Source: Paraspadella gotoi
Lineage: Eukaryota; Chaetognatha
Length of the DNA: 64,000 nucleotides
NCBI GenBank assembly: GCA_051294375.1
Contig: CM119263.1
Coordinates: 30,740,053-30,804,052, forward strand
Reading direction: 5' to 3'
Both the position numbers and the translations under genes were made by a program. The notes beneath the pieces were generated by a model. That model searched no databases, was not told where the DNA came from, and worked only from the letters and a program-made list of their open reading frames with translations. Below, piece by piece: positions 34,175 to 46,261 of the stretch (its first letter is position 1; every line of letters begins with the position of its first letter).

Positions 34175-34900
34175 ATTTTAGGAGTCTACGTCGTTCTTAG
34201 AAATCGAGAAGACTTTTTCAATGGAGATTTTCGTTAAAATCTGACTACCAAATAATGTCAACGCCCCTTGGAAAAATTCAGGTAAAAAACAGATGTAAAA
34301 ACACTCGATTCCGATCCTGTTACATCTGAAGGGCTCGCATTTTTTTCTCTTGACAAATAAACCATCATTTTGACATCGAACCATTCGATTCAAATGGACT
34401 GGTCCGCTCGGGAAAATATTTTTGACGCAATTTTTATATATAAAATAAAGGGATTTCTCAACTTCAATACAATGTCAACGCATTTAAGGTATGTTGTCAT
34501 TTTACAATAAACTTCGAATTCAGGAATCCGATAGCAATATGTCTGAAGGGCTCTCAAAATTTTTTCTTACATTTTTTTTGTTTTTAATATGATACGATCA
34601 TGTTAAGTGAATTAGTCCATTTTGCTGAAATTTTTATTTAAAGTAAAAGTGAAGAGGAGCTAACGATCGGAATTCTAAGAGTTTTCAACCGGGAGTCAGA
34701 TTCGGAAAAAAATCTTATATGGCGAAAATCTTCCAAAGAAGGGGTGGATTTTCCGAAGATTTTGGTTAATATTTTCTATATTTATGTTCGGATTTTTTTG
34801 AAACTTAAAAATAGCAATATTGCCATCATTCTACATTGGCCGGTCAAAGAATATATTAAAAAAACTCTGACTTTTTTCGTCAGAGCTTAGTCCTATGAAT
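34175..34900. repeat. Dispersed repeat, inverse of 20080-20885
   Basis: Starts GAGTCTACGTCGTTCTTAGA and contains GATGTAAAAACACTCGATTCC and GAGTTTTCAACCGGGAGTC. The minus frame at 34178-34393 lies inside it and has no domain. Confidence 0.75.
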
Positions 34901-35720
34901 TTAAAATTTTGCCAAACATCATGATGAAGGGAGATAAATGATACTGTTGGTAATGTTCCTTTAAGACATTTGAACTTTTTTATCTCAAACCCGACAAGAC
35001 ACTATGAAAAGTTACGTGAACGGCCAGAAAACGTAAAATGTAAAAAAACCAGAACAAAACAAAAAGTAATATGTAGAATGAGACATTAATGATTCCAATC
35101 AGGTAACAGGAGAGAAAGAGAGGAGTGAAGATAAAATCGCCTTCTGACTTTTTTGGTCATATTTTTCTCTCTCGGTCCATTGCAACGCCGGTCCATTTCG
35201 TACGTTTACTTTTAAAAATTTGGTGACCAAATTTTATTCGTTTTTGAACCATTTATTGAATCAACGTCGCGCGTCCGAAAACCGTTTTTTACGGGTTTTC
35301 GCGACTAGATATTGTCACGATTTTCTTTTTTTGCTACAATTTTGTAATGACCAAGAATAGACGTTTGGACCGTTTGGGAACTCGCGTTGTACTTTTACTA
35401 GAGATTGTCAGTGAAACTTTTGTCAAAACCTCTTTTTGGACGGGCGACCAACGAACGCCAAGGACCGCAAAGCATGGAGACTCGAACGTCTCTACAGAGA
35501 GTGAGAGAGAGAGAAAGAGAGAGAGTAAGCGTCCAACAAAGATTTGAGTAAAGAAAAGTGTTAAGGGTAAGAACAGCTGAAGTAAGGACAGGAGAGACAG
35601 AGAGAGAGTGAATAGAAATAAAGTCAGGTCATTTGAGAGTAAGTAGGAAACAATGTTTGAGAAAAGAATAAGACTCGAAACATATCCGTTTATAAAAATA
35701 AAATTTGTTGTTTGTAAACA

Positions 35721-37310
35721 AAAACAAACTATAATTCAAGTTAACAGTACCAAAATGGTTGTGAGCAAAACAAAAAACTGATTGAACTGTATCTCTCTCT
35801 GTCTTAATAACTTTTTATCATTTCTTTACTGTTTCACTATCTTTCAAGATTAAGTTACAGAAACCTTTAGTTTAATAGTGTTTTCATGTGATTTTTATTG
35901 GTTAATATTATTTTTTTTATCCTGTCAGCTAATCAAACGATACATATTAGCTTTTTAATTTGATTTTATATTATTTATTTAATTTTTAATTAAGATTAAT
36001 AAGTTTTTATTAAATTAAAATATTACTGTGAAACGTTAATCTCATTTGCATATTGGAGTAACCCGATTTTTATTACTAACCTTTTGGCTTTGTGGAAAAA
36101 AAAATGTTCTATCTCAAATCTCTAATTTTGGTACCAAGGTAATATTCCCAAGGTTTGGTAAAGATATTCCAACCCATCCTATAGGAAGCTTGCCAGGCTA
36201 CCTATAATGATTTCATATAAATTTAATTTTAAAAAATAATATTATATTATAATATTAATACCTTATATAAGCAAAGAATCTAAGATAAAATATTTTTTTG
36301 CGATCCTAAATATGAAACCGTTATAATTGATTTCCTTAACTATTTTATATGATTTAGCAATTGGTACAGGCACAATTTGTACTATAGTGATTAACTCTGT
36401 AAAAGATGAAAAAAATTGGCAAAGTCTATTGAGTATGAAGCACTTCTTAACGCGCGACCTATTTAATCCGAGATTATTGCAAATAAAACAAATCTAAGTT
36501 TCATCTCTATTCTTCTAGAGTGCCTTAATACGTGCCCGTAATTTCAATTATTGAATTCAAATCCGTGTTCAACTGCATTCAAATAAATATCTTTGTAAAC
36601 CAAACAGTTCTAACATGTAAAACTGAAAGAACCCCCTCCTCGACCTAGCGGAGAGGGAGAAGACGTCGGGAGAGAAACTGGACTATAGACCGGGACCGCT
36701 GGCGCCGTAAAGTTTATAAGTTTGTTATCCACTGAGTCTTGATATTAATAGGTACCTTAATAAAATAATCAAAGAATATAGATATTAATACAGACAATAA
36801 TAATAATCAAACAATAATACTACTAACAATTAATAAAAATAAAAGAACACAAGTTATCGCAGAAGAAACACGAATTATATAAAAGCACAGAAGCTGTCCA
36901 AACGTCTATTTAATCTGAAGAGTCTGATCCAAATGTCGAATCACGAATGATCACAAGAAATAGACATTGGACAGTGAGCCAAAAGTCAATATCTCTCTTA
37001 ACCGGGAGACAAAAATAGCATCTGTGTTATGGTCGTCTGGACTTTACAAAACACCTTAACACTTTAACACCTTTTATTCTTAGAACCATGTAATAAAGCA
37101 GAAACAGTAACCACATTTTGAGATAACACAATTTTCAATTTCAGATAGAAATATTCATGGTAAGTAGAGTTGAAGACCAAATAAGTAGCAAGCAAGAAGG
37201 TTAAAACTATAAGAAATAGACAATTTATAATTAATACAAATAAACCTTAAACTTATAAGTAAATCATATAACCTAAGTACAATCAATATAATTCAAATAT
37301 AACTGACCTG
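35721..37310. other. Intronic or intergenic, no gene recognised
   Basis: AT-rich sequence. A GC-richer patch at 36640-36720 (CTCCTCGACCTAGCGGAGAG) has no open frame of note. Nothing else is supportable. Confidence 0.4.
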
Positions 37311-37316
37311 AAGAGG

Positions 37317-37545
37317 CTGGTTTTACAGGGCGCCATACCTGCAGCGGTGTCACCTCGTGGCGACAGCGAGACAGCATGTTCATGTAGTCCAGAGCTTTGG
37401 ATCTGGCAGTAGGCCCATGCCTACAGGCGGGTTACCCGGTCCATCCCACTTTCTACATGACAACCTCAGGGCTCGAACCAGGGACGCACATTGGGATGGT
37501 GCATTAGTCCACTGAGGCACTGCGAAAGAAACAGCTTTAATCCAT
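37317..37545 (-). repeat. tRNA-like SINE (type C), copy 1
   Basis: The minus strand begins TTTCTTTCGCAG and carries a tRNA-like head: TGCACCATCCCAATGTGCGT, then CCTGGTTCGAGCCCTGAGG (B-box GGTTCGAGCCC). It ends in GGCGCCCTGTAAAACCAGCC. The A-box side is cleaner in copy 2 (AGTGGCTTAGTGGACTAATG). Confidence 0.75.
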
Positions 37546-37756
37546 CTGTGGTGATAGGACCACCAGACAGCCCCCCCCAGGACTCACATATGAGAGTACG
37601 AATTAGGGGATGAAGCGCATGTCTCTCCGCTGAGCCTCTCTTCATTCTGGTGGCCTTGCTTTGAGTGGCAGCTGCGTAGCTCAAACCACATCAAGGGCAG
37701 AGGAGTATTATCATGCCCGGTTTGCGTGTTCGGATCACGTCGGGCTCACCATTGAG

Positions 37757-37985
37757 GCTGGTTTTACAGGGCGCCACACCTGCAGCGGTGTCACCTCGTG
37801 GCGACAGCGAGACAGCATGTTCATGAAGTCCAGAGCTTTGGATCTGGCAGTAGGCCCATGCCTACAGGCGGGTTACCCTGTCCATCCCACTTTCTACATG
37901 ACAACCTCAGGGCTCGAACCAGGGACGCACATTGGGATGGTGCATTAGTCCACTAAGCCACTGAGGCGCTGCGAAAGAAACTTTA
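37757..37985 (-). repeat. tRNA-like SINE (type C), copy 2
   Basis: Nearly identical to 37317-37545, with an A-box-like TGGCTTAGTGGACTAATGC and B-box GGTTCGAGCCC. Both copies are followed on the plus strand by TTTAATCCATCTGTGGTGAT, so a unit of about 440 bp was duplicated in tandem rather than inserted twice independently. Confidence 0.75.
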
Positions 37986-38117
37986 AGCTTTAATCCATCT
38001 GTGGTGATAGGACCGCCAGAGACCTTCAATTTGGGTTCCAGAATAGAGAATAAAACATTGGCAGTAAAGTTACAAAACATTTTAAAGTTTGTAGAGTCAT
38101 CACATGCACTGTTTAAT

Positions 38118-38300
38118 TAATGATTAAGAAAACATCGAATTTGGGATCAAGTGCAGTATTTTTTTTTCTTTTATAGAAAACCAATATTTAGATCTTATTT
38201 GACAGATCATCTGAAATAAGATCGAAATATTGGTTTTCCATAAAAGAAAAAAAAATACTGCACTTGATCCCAAATTCGACGTTTTCTTAATCATTATTTT
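38118..38300. mobile_element. Short near-perfect palindrome (MITE-like)
   Basis: ATGATTAAGAAAACATCGAA at the left reappears inverted as TTCGACGTTTTCTTAATCAT at the right. Between them GATCAAGTGCAGTATTTTTT and CAATATTTAGATC are mirrored around about 38208. Arms are about 85 bp with almost no spacer and no coding capacity. Confidence 0.8.
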
Positions 38301-38689
38301 AAAGTATTTTCCATTTCATTTTACACACGTGTTTGAATTGGGAATAAAAGATTTGTGAAAGATTAAACTGAAACACGCTCGTTCATTAGCTTACATAACA
38401 GCTGATCGCGGGGAAGAGCACGGCAAGATATCTAATGGAAAACAAATGATTCTAAACGAAACTAAATAGTTATACGCGAATAAAAAGGCATCGCTTTCTC
38501 CAGAGTATTTTTTATTATCGAGCCAGGCGGGCAAAGCCCGTCCTGGCAAGATTTTGATTCGGTTTAGCTTTCGGTCACGCTTTTTTTCAATCATGGCTTC
38601 TGAAAGTGTGATATCATAGGGAGTTGAAATTTCATATATGGCTTCTAATCATCAAGATCTTTAAAATTCTCATGTTTAATATCAATATT

Positions 38690-38857
38690 CGTATTTGTTT
38701 ATGTTTTATTTACAAAACAAAAATGTTTTAATTATATGTCGCTCTCTCTCTCTCTTTCTTTTAAATATATGTCGTTCTCTCTCTCTCTCTTTTTCTCCGT
38801 CACTGCTTCTTCTGATTTGTCTAAAAACGAGTTCCGGCTCTGCAGCGTCTGTCCAGC

Positions 38858-38903
<46 letters not shown>

Positions 38904-39159
38904 TTTTTTCTTTTTTTCACAAAAATTTTTTTAGATATAATGTGGGCTCACTAATGTAAAAAACGATGCCGCGAACAGGGTGGGAACCCGGGTCCTTTGG
39001 GTAGAGAAGAGCTCACGCTACGTCCGGCGCCATAGGTACTGCTGATTCTTTAACGAGTAAAGGGGCTGTATAGCTTCTCTCTCTCTCTCTCTTTTAATTA
39101 TTATATATCGCTCTTTCTCTCTCTCTTTTTCTCTGCAGCGGCTGTCTCTCTCTCTCTCT

Positions 39160-39199
<40 letters not shown>

Positions 39200-39240
39200 G
39201 TGTGTGTCTGTCCCTCTCGGTCCGATCTCTTGCGTGATCG
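38690..39240. repeat. CT-microsatellite block with embedded SINE head
   Basis: Four (CT)n runs (38742-38800, 38860-38905, 39076-39135, 39145-39195) flank a tRNA-like segment at 38945-39055 (minus). That segment has GGCGCCGGACGTAGCGTGAG, then GGACCCGGGTTCCCACCC, a diverged relative of the type B SINE head. All Ser/Leu and Arg/Glu open frames here are microsatellite products. Confidence 0.65.
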
Positions 39241-39640
39241 TTTGTTTTTTCAAAAATTCTGATTATTTTTTTCCTTCTAAAAACTTTTTATTATTGCCAT
39301 TTATTCCGCGCTTTTGACAATCATCGCATCAGTGAATGACTATCATCACAGCAGTGAATGACTATCATCGCATCAATAATTGATTATCATCGAATCAATA
39401 ATCAATTCCTATTACATCAATAAATTACTATTACATCAATCAATTAGTATTACCTCAATCAATTACTATTACATCAATAATTCGTTATCGCATGATTCAT
39501 TCGTTTTTTTCCCGGGTTTTTTCATTAATTTTCTTTGATAGTGGGCTCTGGCTCGATCTTGAGTCTTTTAAGATTTTTATATTATTATTTATTTTATATT
39601 TAATACTGTAAGAGGGATGTTAGTGTTGTCTTCTGGAAAT
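39241..39640. repeat. ATCATCGCATCAATAAT-type degenerate short repeat
   Basis: Between 39315 and 39490 units such as GACTATCATCGCATCA and ATTACTATTACATCAATCA repeat about ten times. Nothing coding. Confidence 0.6.
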
Positions 39641-39644
39641 AGAG

Positions 39645-39850
39645 GGAGTATGGTGGACTAAAATCCACCATCCGTTCATCAGTGGCCATTGGTAAAGGAG
39701 AAAAGTCATTCGCCTCCCAACCCAAAGGTCCGGGGTTTTAGCCTGGTGGTCGCCTATCAGTTAAGAGGGACGGGGCGCTTAACTCGCCTGTAACACGGTG
39801 TTGATCCGAAGCTCAGGGACTGCTTATATTGAACGGTTCTATCGTTAACT
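39645..39850 (+). repeat. tRNA-like SINE (type B)
   Basis: Plus-strand copy of 26360-26575: GGTCCGGGGTTTTAGCCTGG, AAGAGGGACGGGGCGCTTAA, CCGAAGCTCAGGGACTGCTT, ATTGAACGGTTCT. Confidence 0.75.
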
Positions 39851-40222
39851 TATAACAATTGTTACTATCTTTTCTGGAGCATCTATACAACACAAAGTTA
39901 AAAATTATTTTCTAATACGATATAGCCATTTCAGAAAGTTATTTATTGAAAAATCAAAATATCTAAAAGTCTGAACAGAACGGGGTGGAGGGGATAATTG
40001 GTTGTGGGAGTAGAATTGTATGTTCTGATAGGGATACATACATAATATAGGCGGGGTGAACTTATAGCAATGCCCGACTACACCATGAATGACAAAAGTT
40101 TATCATTTGGAGGTATATTTCATAACCGGGGAGTATTTTTAGGCTAATTATAAAGTAAAATAATTTAAAAATTTTTATAACAAGTTCATATATAGATTAA
40201 ATTTTTTATTGTATTATCAAAC

Positions 40223-40445
40223 ATGAACTTTAAATTGATTTACTTACTCCCCGAAATTGTACAATTTTTTCTATATATAGTTTTTTTTCAGTTACTTAAC
40301 TTTTCTTCTCTCCTACTAGGATTTGTTTCTTACTTTCTGTACTATGAGCATTATCCCTTTACTTTCTATATAAATTTGCTCTTCTGTCTGCACCCACTAG
40401 ATCTTCACTTGCATTGCTTTACACAAAATAACAAATTTTTACATA
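40223..40445. repeat. Left half of a dispersed repeat split by a LINE
   Basis: Matches 1085-1175 (CTTCTGTCTGCACCCACTA, CACTTGCATTGCTTTACAC). The continuation that follows directly at 1175-1260 is found here only after the LINE, from about 41270. Confidence 0.7.
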
Positions 40446-41270
40446 TTTTAAAATTGGGATTGTTCAGGAAGCAATTTTTTTAGGGGTTACCTTCGATAGT
40501 AAATTAAAGTGGAATACTCACATTAATAATTTATGTAAACGTATGATACAGAGATGTGGAGTATTGTCCAAATTACGATTTAAATACAAATATCTGAGTA
40601 GTAAAATTATGTTAGAATTTTATAAGGTTTTCACTGTTAGAGTATAGCATGTGCTGTTTTTGTACTATTTACTATTTCTAACTCTCAATGGAATAAATTA
40701 GAGGCAGTTGAATTTAGATTTTTAAAAAGTATATCTAATGTACCAAGATCAATGTCAAATTTCTTAGTTTTGGATTATTTGGGTTTAGAACCATTGCGTA
40801 TTAGAATAATTAAGAGGGCACATTTGCAAATGCGAGGTTTGATTGAACGCCCCTTTTACCTAAATACATTGAAAACATGAATGATTTTAGGGCGAGCAGA
40901 AGGGCAATATGTCCTTTCGAATTTTTAAGTGAAGTACCTAATAATTATCCTTTGTAAAAATTTTTGTTCTGTTCTAAAACTTAAGATTTAACCCTGTTCT
41001 CTTTGTATAGGGTACTGTTTGTATTTGAAAAGAGTTATGAAATCAATCAATTACAGACTACAGTAAAAGATACGGATTTAGAAATGGATTGAAAATTCCT
41101 TTTCATCTGTTCGGTGCCGTAATACTTTGACCAAATTTGTTTCCGATGATAACTATTGTTCTCGTTATGCTGTGATTAATTGTAAACCTGTCTGTGATTA
41201 TTTGTAACTGCGACCCATTGCCTACCCCCGGCCCGTCCTTCTTGAATAAATCTAATCTAATCTAATCTTA
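40446..41270 (+). pseudogene. 5'-truncated LINE (reverse transcriptase C-terminal region), broken
   Basis: The plus strand at 40490-40640 encodes LGVTFDSKLKWNTHINNLCK, then RCGVLSKLRFKY. This is the segment after the catalytic YADD in jockey/CR1-like non-LTR reverse transcriptases (LGv.lD.kL.w..Hi). After a frame shift, VEFRFLKSISNVPRSMSNFL and LEPLRIRIIKRA continue the same family's tail. Several stops interrupt it. The 3' end is a (TAATC)n run (41248-41265), typical of LINE tails. The core reverse transcriptase is missing: a dead, truncated insertion. Confidence 0.72.
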
Positions 41271-41920
41271 ATAAACCAGATGGCTATACAAACAAAGGTG
41301 CATTTTTAAAAACAAAATAACAATAAAATTTAGTTTAAGTACATCTATCAGAAGTTTTAATATTTTTTTCTGAAATAAAAGAATAGTCCCATTAAAATTT
41401 TTTGGTATTTTTACAATATTCTACTAGAGGGCTCTACAAAGAAGGAAGCTTTTTGTAAAACAAAGGAACATTTATAATAATTTTTAGCTGCACCCACTAG
41501 ATCTTTACTTGCACCTACTTTTCAACAAAATAGTAATTATTTTTGTAAATTTTTATTATCTTAAATCTTTTAAAAATTATTTTTTAAATATTTTTAACAA
41601 GTATTTTTTTATTCTATTTTATTTTATTTTCTTATGTTTTGATAAAAGCATTTTAATCATATATCATACTTCAAAATAAAAATAATATTGTTTTGATTTA
41701 TAAAATATTTTTCTAAGTATCAAAAAGATATTAGTGCCACAGTAACAGTTCGGTTTAAGCCCTTTAAAGTGATTTACATGTATTAGCGCAGCCATTGGTT
41801 TTTCTTATGGTGGGCAACTTTTAAGAAAGAACCCCGTTTTGATATAATTACTGTTTAATATGATTCTATAAACCAATATCTCAAAATGTAGATCTTAGAC
41901 TTAACATTTAGAAATGTTAC
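41271..41920. repeat. Right half of the split dispersed repeat, intron upstream of exon E
   Basis: 41271-41345 continues the repeat of 1180-1260, and 41350-41800 matches 5330-5740. No gene is seen before the acceptor at 41923-41924. Confidence 0.6.
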
Positions 41921-41924
41921 TTAG

Positions 41925-43984
41925 GATTCACCATCTGGTCTTCACACTCAAGATTGTCTTTGCTTTACATTATAAAAGGATTTTGTGTATCGATTGACAA
42001 CTTAGGAATAAAAACAAACTATGGTCCTAATGATCTGGCTGGACTCCTAAGTATTTATACAAAAAAACAACTTTCTACCCTCATTGCTCAAACTTATGTG
42101 ATGGGTATGTTATTAAAAGAGGAGGATTTTTTATATTTATTAAAAATACGTAATAAGATGTTAAGAATTAGATCGGATCTTGAAGTAAGAATTGCGCCTG
42201 CCATGGAATTTGTATTGAGAAATTATAAAAAGGCGAGCATGCAAGAGGAAAAGGTTAAGAACAAATGTATCAGTGAATATCGAAAAGATTTTGATTTTCC
42301 CGTAAAAAAAAAAAAATCTTGTATTACAGACCTTCTTTTTTTTAGACTTACTATTTTAAATTATAGAATTCAAATATTTATTAACTGTTTCTTAATGGGT
42401 ATGATATATTTAGCCTCTGTCTGGGTTTCTTTGTATCAAGCGCAATTTCTTGATAATAGAAAATTATTTTGGACAATACATAGCATAATAGACAGCTTTA
42501 TTATGTTGGATGGTTATTTCGTTTTTCAACAAAATTTGAAAGATTCTCAATTTTCAATCAAATTATTTTCAATAGTATATAATATTTTTATCGTATTTCC
42601 ATTAGATATATTTTTTCTAAGCTTTCCAGTAAAATATTTTATTCTTTTACGAACTTATAGATTAATACGAATTCTAGAACCATTCAGAAGAATTTCTGCT
42701 TTTAAAAAGTTATGTCCTGAATACTTGAACATTATTTTTGGCTGGGAAGCTATGTATAGAGTGTTAATACAAATTTGTATAATTAGTTGGGCATTTTGTA
42801 CGTTTCATTGTTCTCCAGTTATTACTAAAAGTCATAATCATATTTGTACAAATGTTAAAGCATTGAATTATTTGATAATTCCCAAAGGAATTGATGATGT
42901 TAAAACTGTTTTATTAAGTTTTAAATATAATAGTGACCTCAATGAAATTTGGTTCCCAGAAACAATATATATGAAAGACAACGAATATCCAAATTTAATC
43001 AATTACGTAGAATTATTAAATCATAGTACAGTTTCATACAGTTTACCAATAGCTTTTGTACCCGAAACTCATCGTTTAGTAGTGAATAATTTTAATTTTG
43101 ATTTATATTCACTTAATCTTTATAAAACTATAAATATGTTTACCCTTACTGGATTGACCATTACCTCATTATCCAATTATCCAGTTATAGAAATTAACTT
43201 TCAATTTTGGGTAACGATAATAGCTTTTTGTGTGGGATACCTCCATGCCGTATATATACTTGCTAATATAGCCGGAATATACTCTTCAGTTGATCATAAT
43301 GACTTTATGCGAATGCAGGAACTGAAAGACCTTAAATTCTTTTTGAAATCCAAAGGAATTGATTACGTTTTAATAAAACAAGCAACTTCTAATCTAGAAT
43401 TTTATCTCTCATCTCGTGAATTTTTACTTAAACTTATGACAAATGAATGTATAGGTCCAAATACTTTGACGAGAATATATTTTGATTCGTATCAAGGCAT
43501 TTATAAAAAATTAGGTTTCATTGATTCAGTTCCTCTTGACCAACTTTATCTGGCGAGTGAAATGTTTAAAAAAGTGTTTATTTGCAGTAACCAAGTTATT
43601 TTCAATGAAGGACAAATAGTGGACTCAATAACAATTCTTTTTAACGGATCAGTGCAAGTTATTCCTAATAGATTTAAAAATAAAAAAATAAGCACAAAAT
43701 CATCAAAAAAATATGAATACAATTTAACATCTGATAAATTAATTGTGGGTGATTGTATTGGAATACGTAACATAAACCCAGCTCAGTTTAAGCTGGAGAT
43801 TTGGCCTTATAATTTAATAACTGCCGAGGATTGCGTGTTCCTAAAAATTATGCATAAAGATTTGGATGAACTTAAAATGAGAGCGGAATTATTTGTCACA
43901 AAACTGTATGAAGCTTCTGAAAATACCTTTGCTAAGATAAAATCTTTAAATCAGGTTGACTTGACAAAAACTTATAAAGATTAA
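41925..43984 (+). CDS. CNG/HCN-superfamily channel: CNBD of repeat II fused to complete repeat III
   Basis: Acceptor AAATGTTACTTAG, phase 1, completing the Gly codon left by 33110. Numbering from 41954: residues 1-80 are the rest of a CNBD (SLLYIIKGFCVSID; LIAQTYVMGMLLKEEDFLYL) lacking FGE and the cassette Arg. A basic linker (81-135) follows. The next channel unit has S1 (138-160), S2 (169-190), S3 (205-225), S4 with regularly spaced Arg (LLRTYRLIRILEPFRR, 231-246), S5 (264-285), turret, pore (FTLTGLTITSLSNYP, no GYG), S6 (415-440), a C-linker and a second CNBD (541-640) also without FGE/Arg. The frame stops at 43982. A CAG|GTTGAC donor after 43954 (phase 0) would join the exon at 62194. No intron interrupts the fusion. 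Confidence 0.88.
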
Positions 43985-44208
43985 ATCAAATAGTAAATTG
44001 AATAAAATTTTATTGCCATATTTATACATAAAATATACCTTATTAAATTTTTTAATTTCAAAAAAATTTTCTATTAACTTTGAAAGCAGAAATAATTATT
44101 AAAAAACAATTATTTAATTAAGACATTTTTGTGGGATTTACAAGTGCAGTATTTAATTGTTGCCAATATTTCGAAAACTGAAAGATTTGAGATATAAGAG
44201 TTAAGGGA

Positions 44209-44265
<57 letters not shown>

Positions 44266-44304
44266 GGAAAGGGACAGAGTAAAAGAGTGAGAGCAAAATT
44301 AACA
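43985..44304. repeat. Flank with (GA)n microsatellite
   Basis: AT-rich, with a GA run at 44211-44272. If 43982 is used as the stop, AATAAAATTTTATTGCC near 44000 could serve as a polyadenylation signal. Confidence 0.5.
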
Positions 44305-45120
44305 AGTTTGAGCAAACAATGTCGGATCTGCCCACGATTTCATTATCGGTAATTATATAATTCAAGTTAATTATTTAATTAATTAATAATTAATTTATTA
44401 ATTAATAATTATTCATTAATAATTATTAATTAATTAGGCAATTAATTAATTAATTTGATCCAAAATGTTTGTTTTGATTGATAATTGACTGATTAATTAA
44501 TTATTGATTAATTAATTGACTAGTTGATTAATTAATTGACCAATTGATTAATTAATTGACTAATTGATTAATTAACTGATTAATTATTTGATTAATTAAT
44601 ACATCTTGCATTTATATTTAAAATAAAAAGAAAAAGAAACATCATTGATGATTGATTATTAATCAAATAGTGAAATAGGTTCTTTGTTTTTTTCCATTTA
44701 AACTAATTTCCACTCAAACGATTCCATCGAAACTTGATTTCCAGTTTAATCACATACTTTTTTACCCAAAGACAAAATTTCAAGTCAATCGCCCCATCCA
44801 CTCATGAGTAATTGCTGTTCAAATAGTGAAATATATTTTGTTGTTTTTTTACATTTAAACTCATTTTCACTCGGACGATTCCATCGAAACTTCATATACA
44901 GCTCAATCAGACACTTCCATACCCACACACAAAATTTCATTCTAATCCATCCATCCTATCACGAGTAATTGGTGTTTTTTGCTAAGGTGGGACGGACGGA
45001 CGGACAGACGGACATCGTTTTTTTGCATAATTTATCATAATTCGATGTTCTGACATGATATAAGTGAGTGCCCGACATTATTGACGGACCGACAAAGTGA
45101 ATTATCCGACTAAAAAAGGA
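44305..45120. mobile_element. TIR-family element, copy 5
   Basis: The left end is ACAAGTTTGAGCAAACAATG. The right side has GGACCGACAAAGTGAATTAT and CCGACTAAAAAAGG, the shorter terminus. The interior is TTAATTAAT tracts and plus-oriented 16-17 kb satellite units (44690-44970), then GACGGACG and the TTCGATGTTCTGACATGATA block. Confidence 0.5.
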
Positions 45121-45489
45121 ATTATGGGGACAAACAGAGGACAAAAGAAAAATATAGGGCCAAGCCCGGGTTCCTCTCTCAACCATGAATCTCAAACGAG
45201 TTTTTTCATACTTTTTAGTAGCAGGTTCCACGCATCGGTCATGACATAGTTGCCGTCATCCTCGTTCAGTCCTTTTCCAGGACCCCTGTCCATGCGGCGA
45301 ATCCATAGGGATTCTTCCACTTTAAGATGGTGGTCGAGGCGCTTGGGGTCACGCATTTGAATGCGTGAGAGGATCGTTTGTTTCCAATCAAAGGGCTCCG
45401 AGCATTTTTCACGATGATGGGTAATACCCGAATGCCTCCAATCTTTTTTCCGTCGCCTTCTGATGTTCAGATGCCAAATTAAATCTAAA
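45121..45489. other. Moderate-GC segment of unknown nature
   Basis: Contains GTCCATGCGGCGAATCCATA and AGATGGTGGTCGAGGCGCTT. The minus frame (44959-45231) overlaps satellite and shows no domain. I do not recognise it. Confidence 0.3.
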
Positions 45490-45943
45490 TATCGGCAACA
45501 ATTAAATACTGCACTTGTAAATCGCTTTGCGTTTGTGACGATCTAGTAACGCTTTTGGGCATAAGTGGCGAAGGCGTCGTCGTCGTCGTCGTTGTTGTCG
45601 TCGGCGTTCCAAATTATAGATCGCCTTTTTTATGATTAAATTTGGGTTTATGAAGCTGAAAATTTATATGCAGCTTCTCATCATTGATGTTCTTAAAATT
45701 GGGTCAGGACAGTTATTAAATATGAAATTGGTACAACCAATATAAAATTATCCATTCATTTAATAAATAAGCTATCTTGCCCCTGACTTTGGATAGGCTT
45801 TGGTGGTTTAAGGCCTCCATCACTCTTACAAGATAATGACATAGCAGGTCCCTGTTTTGTTTACGTTTTATCAAAACAAACAAATTTCCTCTCTTTTATT
45901 TTTATGTTTCCTTCTCTCTCTTTTTTCTCTTTTCATTATATGT

Positions 45944-45978
<35 letters not shown>

Positions 45979-46190
45979 CCCCAGTGATGATTCATCGGGG
46001 AAAAAACGAATCTGCTCTGCAGGGGCTCTTTTTTTCTCTCTCTTTTTTCCTGCTGCTTCTGCTGCTGCCTTCTGAGTCTGCAGCTGGCTCTGCAGGGCTT
46101 CTCTCTTTTTCTCTCTTTTCTCCTGCGGCTTCTGCTGCTGCCTTTTGATTCTCTCTCTCTCTCTGTGTTTTATAAAAAAAAATTGAATTA
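45490..46190 (-). mobile_element. MITE-like element, inverted partial copy 3
   Basis: Inverse of 21440-21939: GTTCCAAATTATAGATCGCC, CAGCTTCTCATCATTGATG, TTTTATCAAAACAAACAAAT and the GCTGCTTCTGCTGCTGCC block. About 100 bp of unrelated sequence (GATAATGACATAGCAGGTCC, 45735-45855) interrupts it. Glu/Lys-rich and Ser-rich frames are repeat products. Confidence 0.6.
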
Positions 46191-46261
46191 GGATTGAACT
46201 CATAAAATGAGGCATCACATTCATGCATGTTATAATTTTGCTATTGTAACATCGGGCTTTT

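Larger units (their letters stand above)
34100..35720. mobile_element. Hammerhead-ended composite element 4
   Basis: The left end (34105-34170) has ACAACAAATTTTATTTTTT and a minus-strand hammerhead. The right end (35660-35715) has GACTCGAAACATATCC and AATAAAATTTGTTGTTTG. The body holds the 34175-34900 repeat, then an unrelated segment with GA runs. The ends form inverted repeats, and the right ribozyme has lost CTGATGA. Confidence 0.55.
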
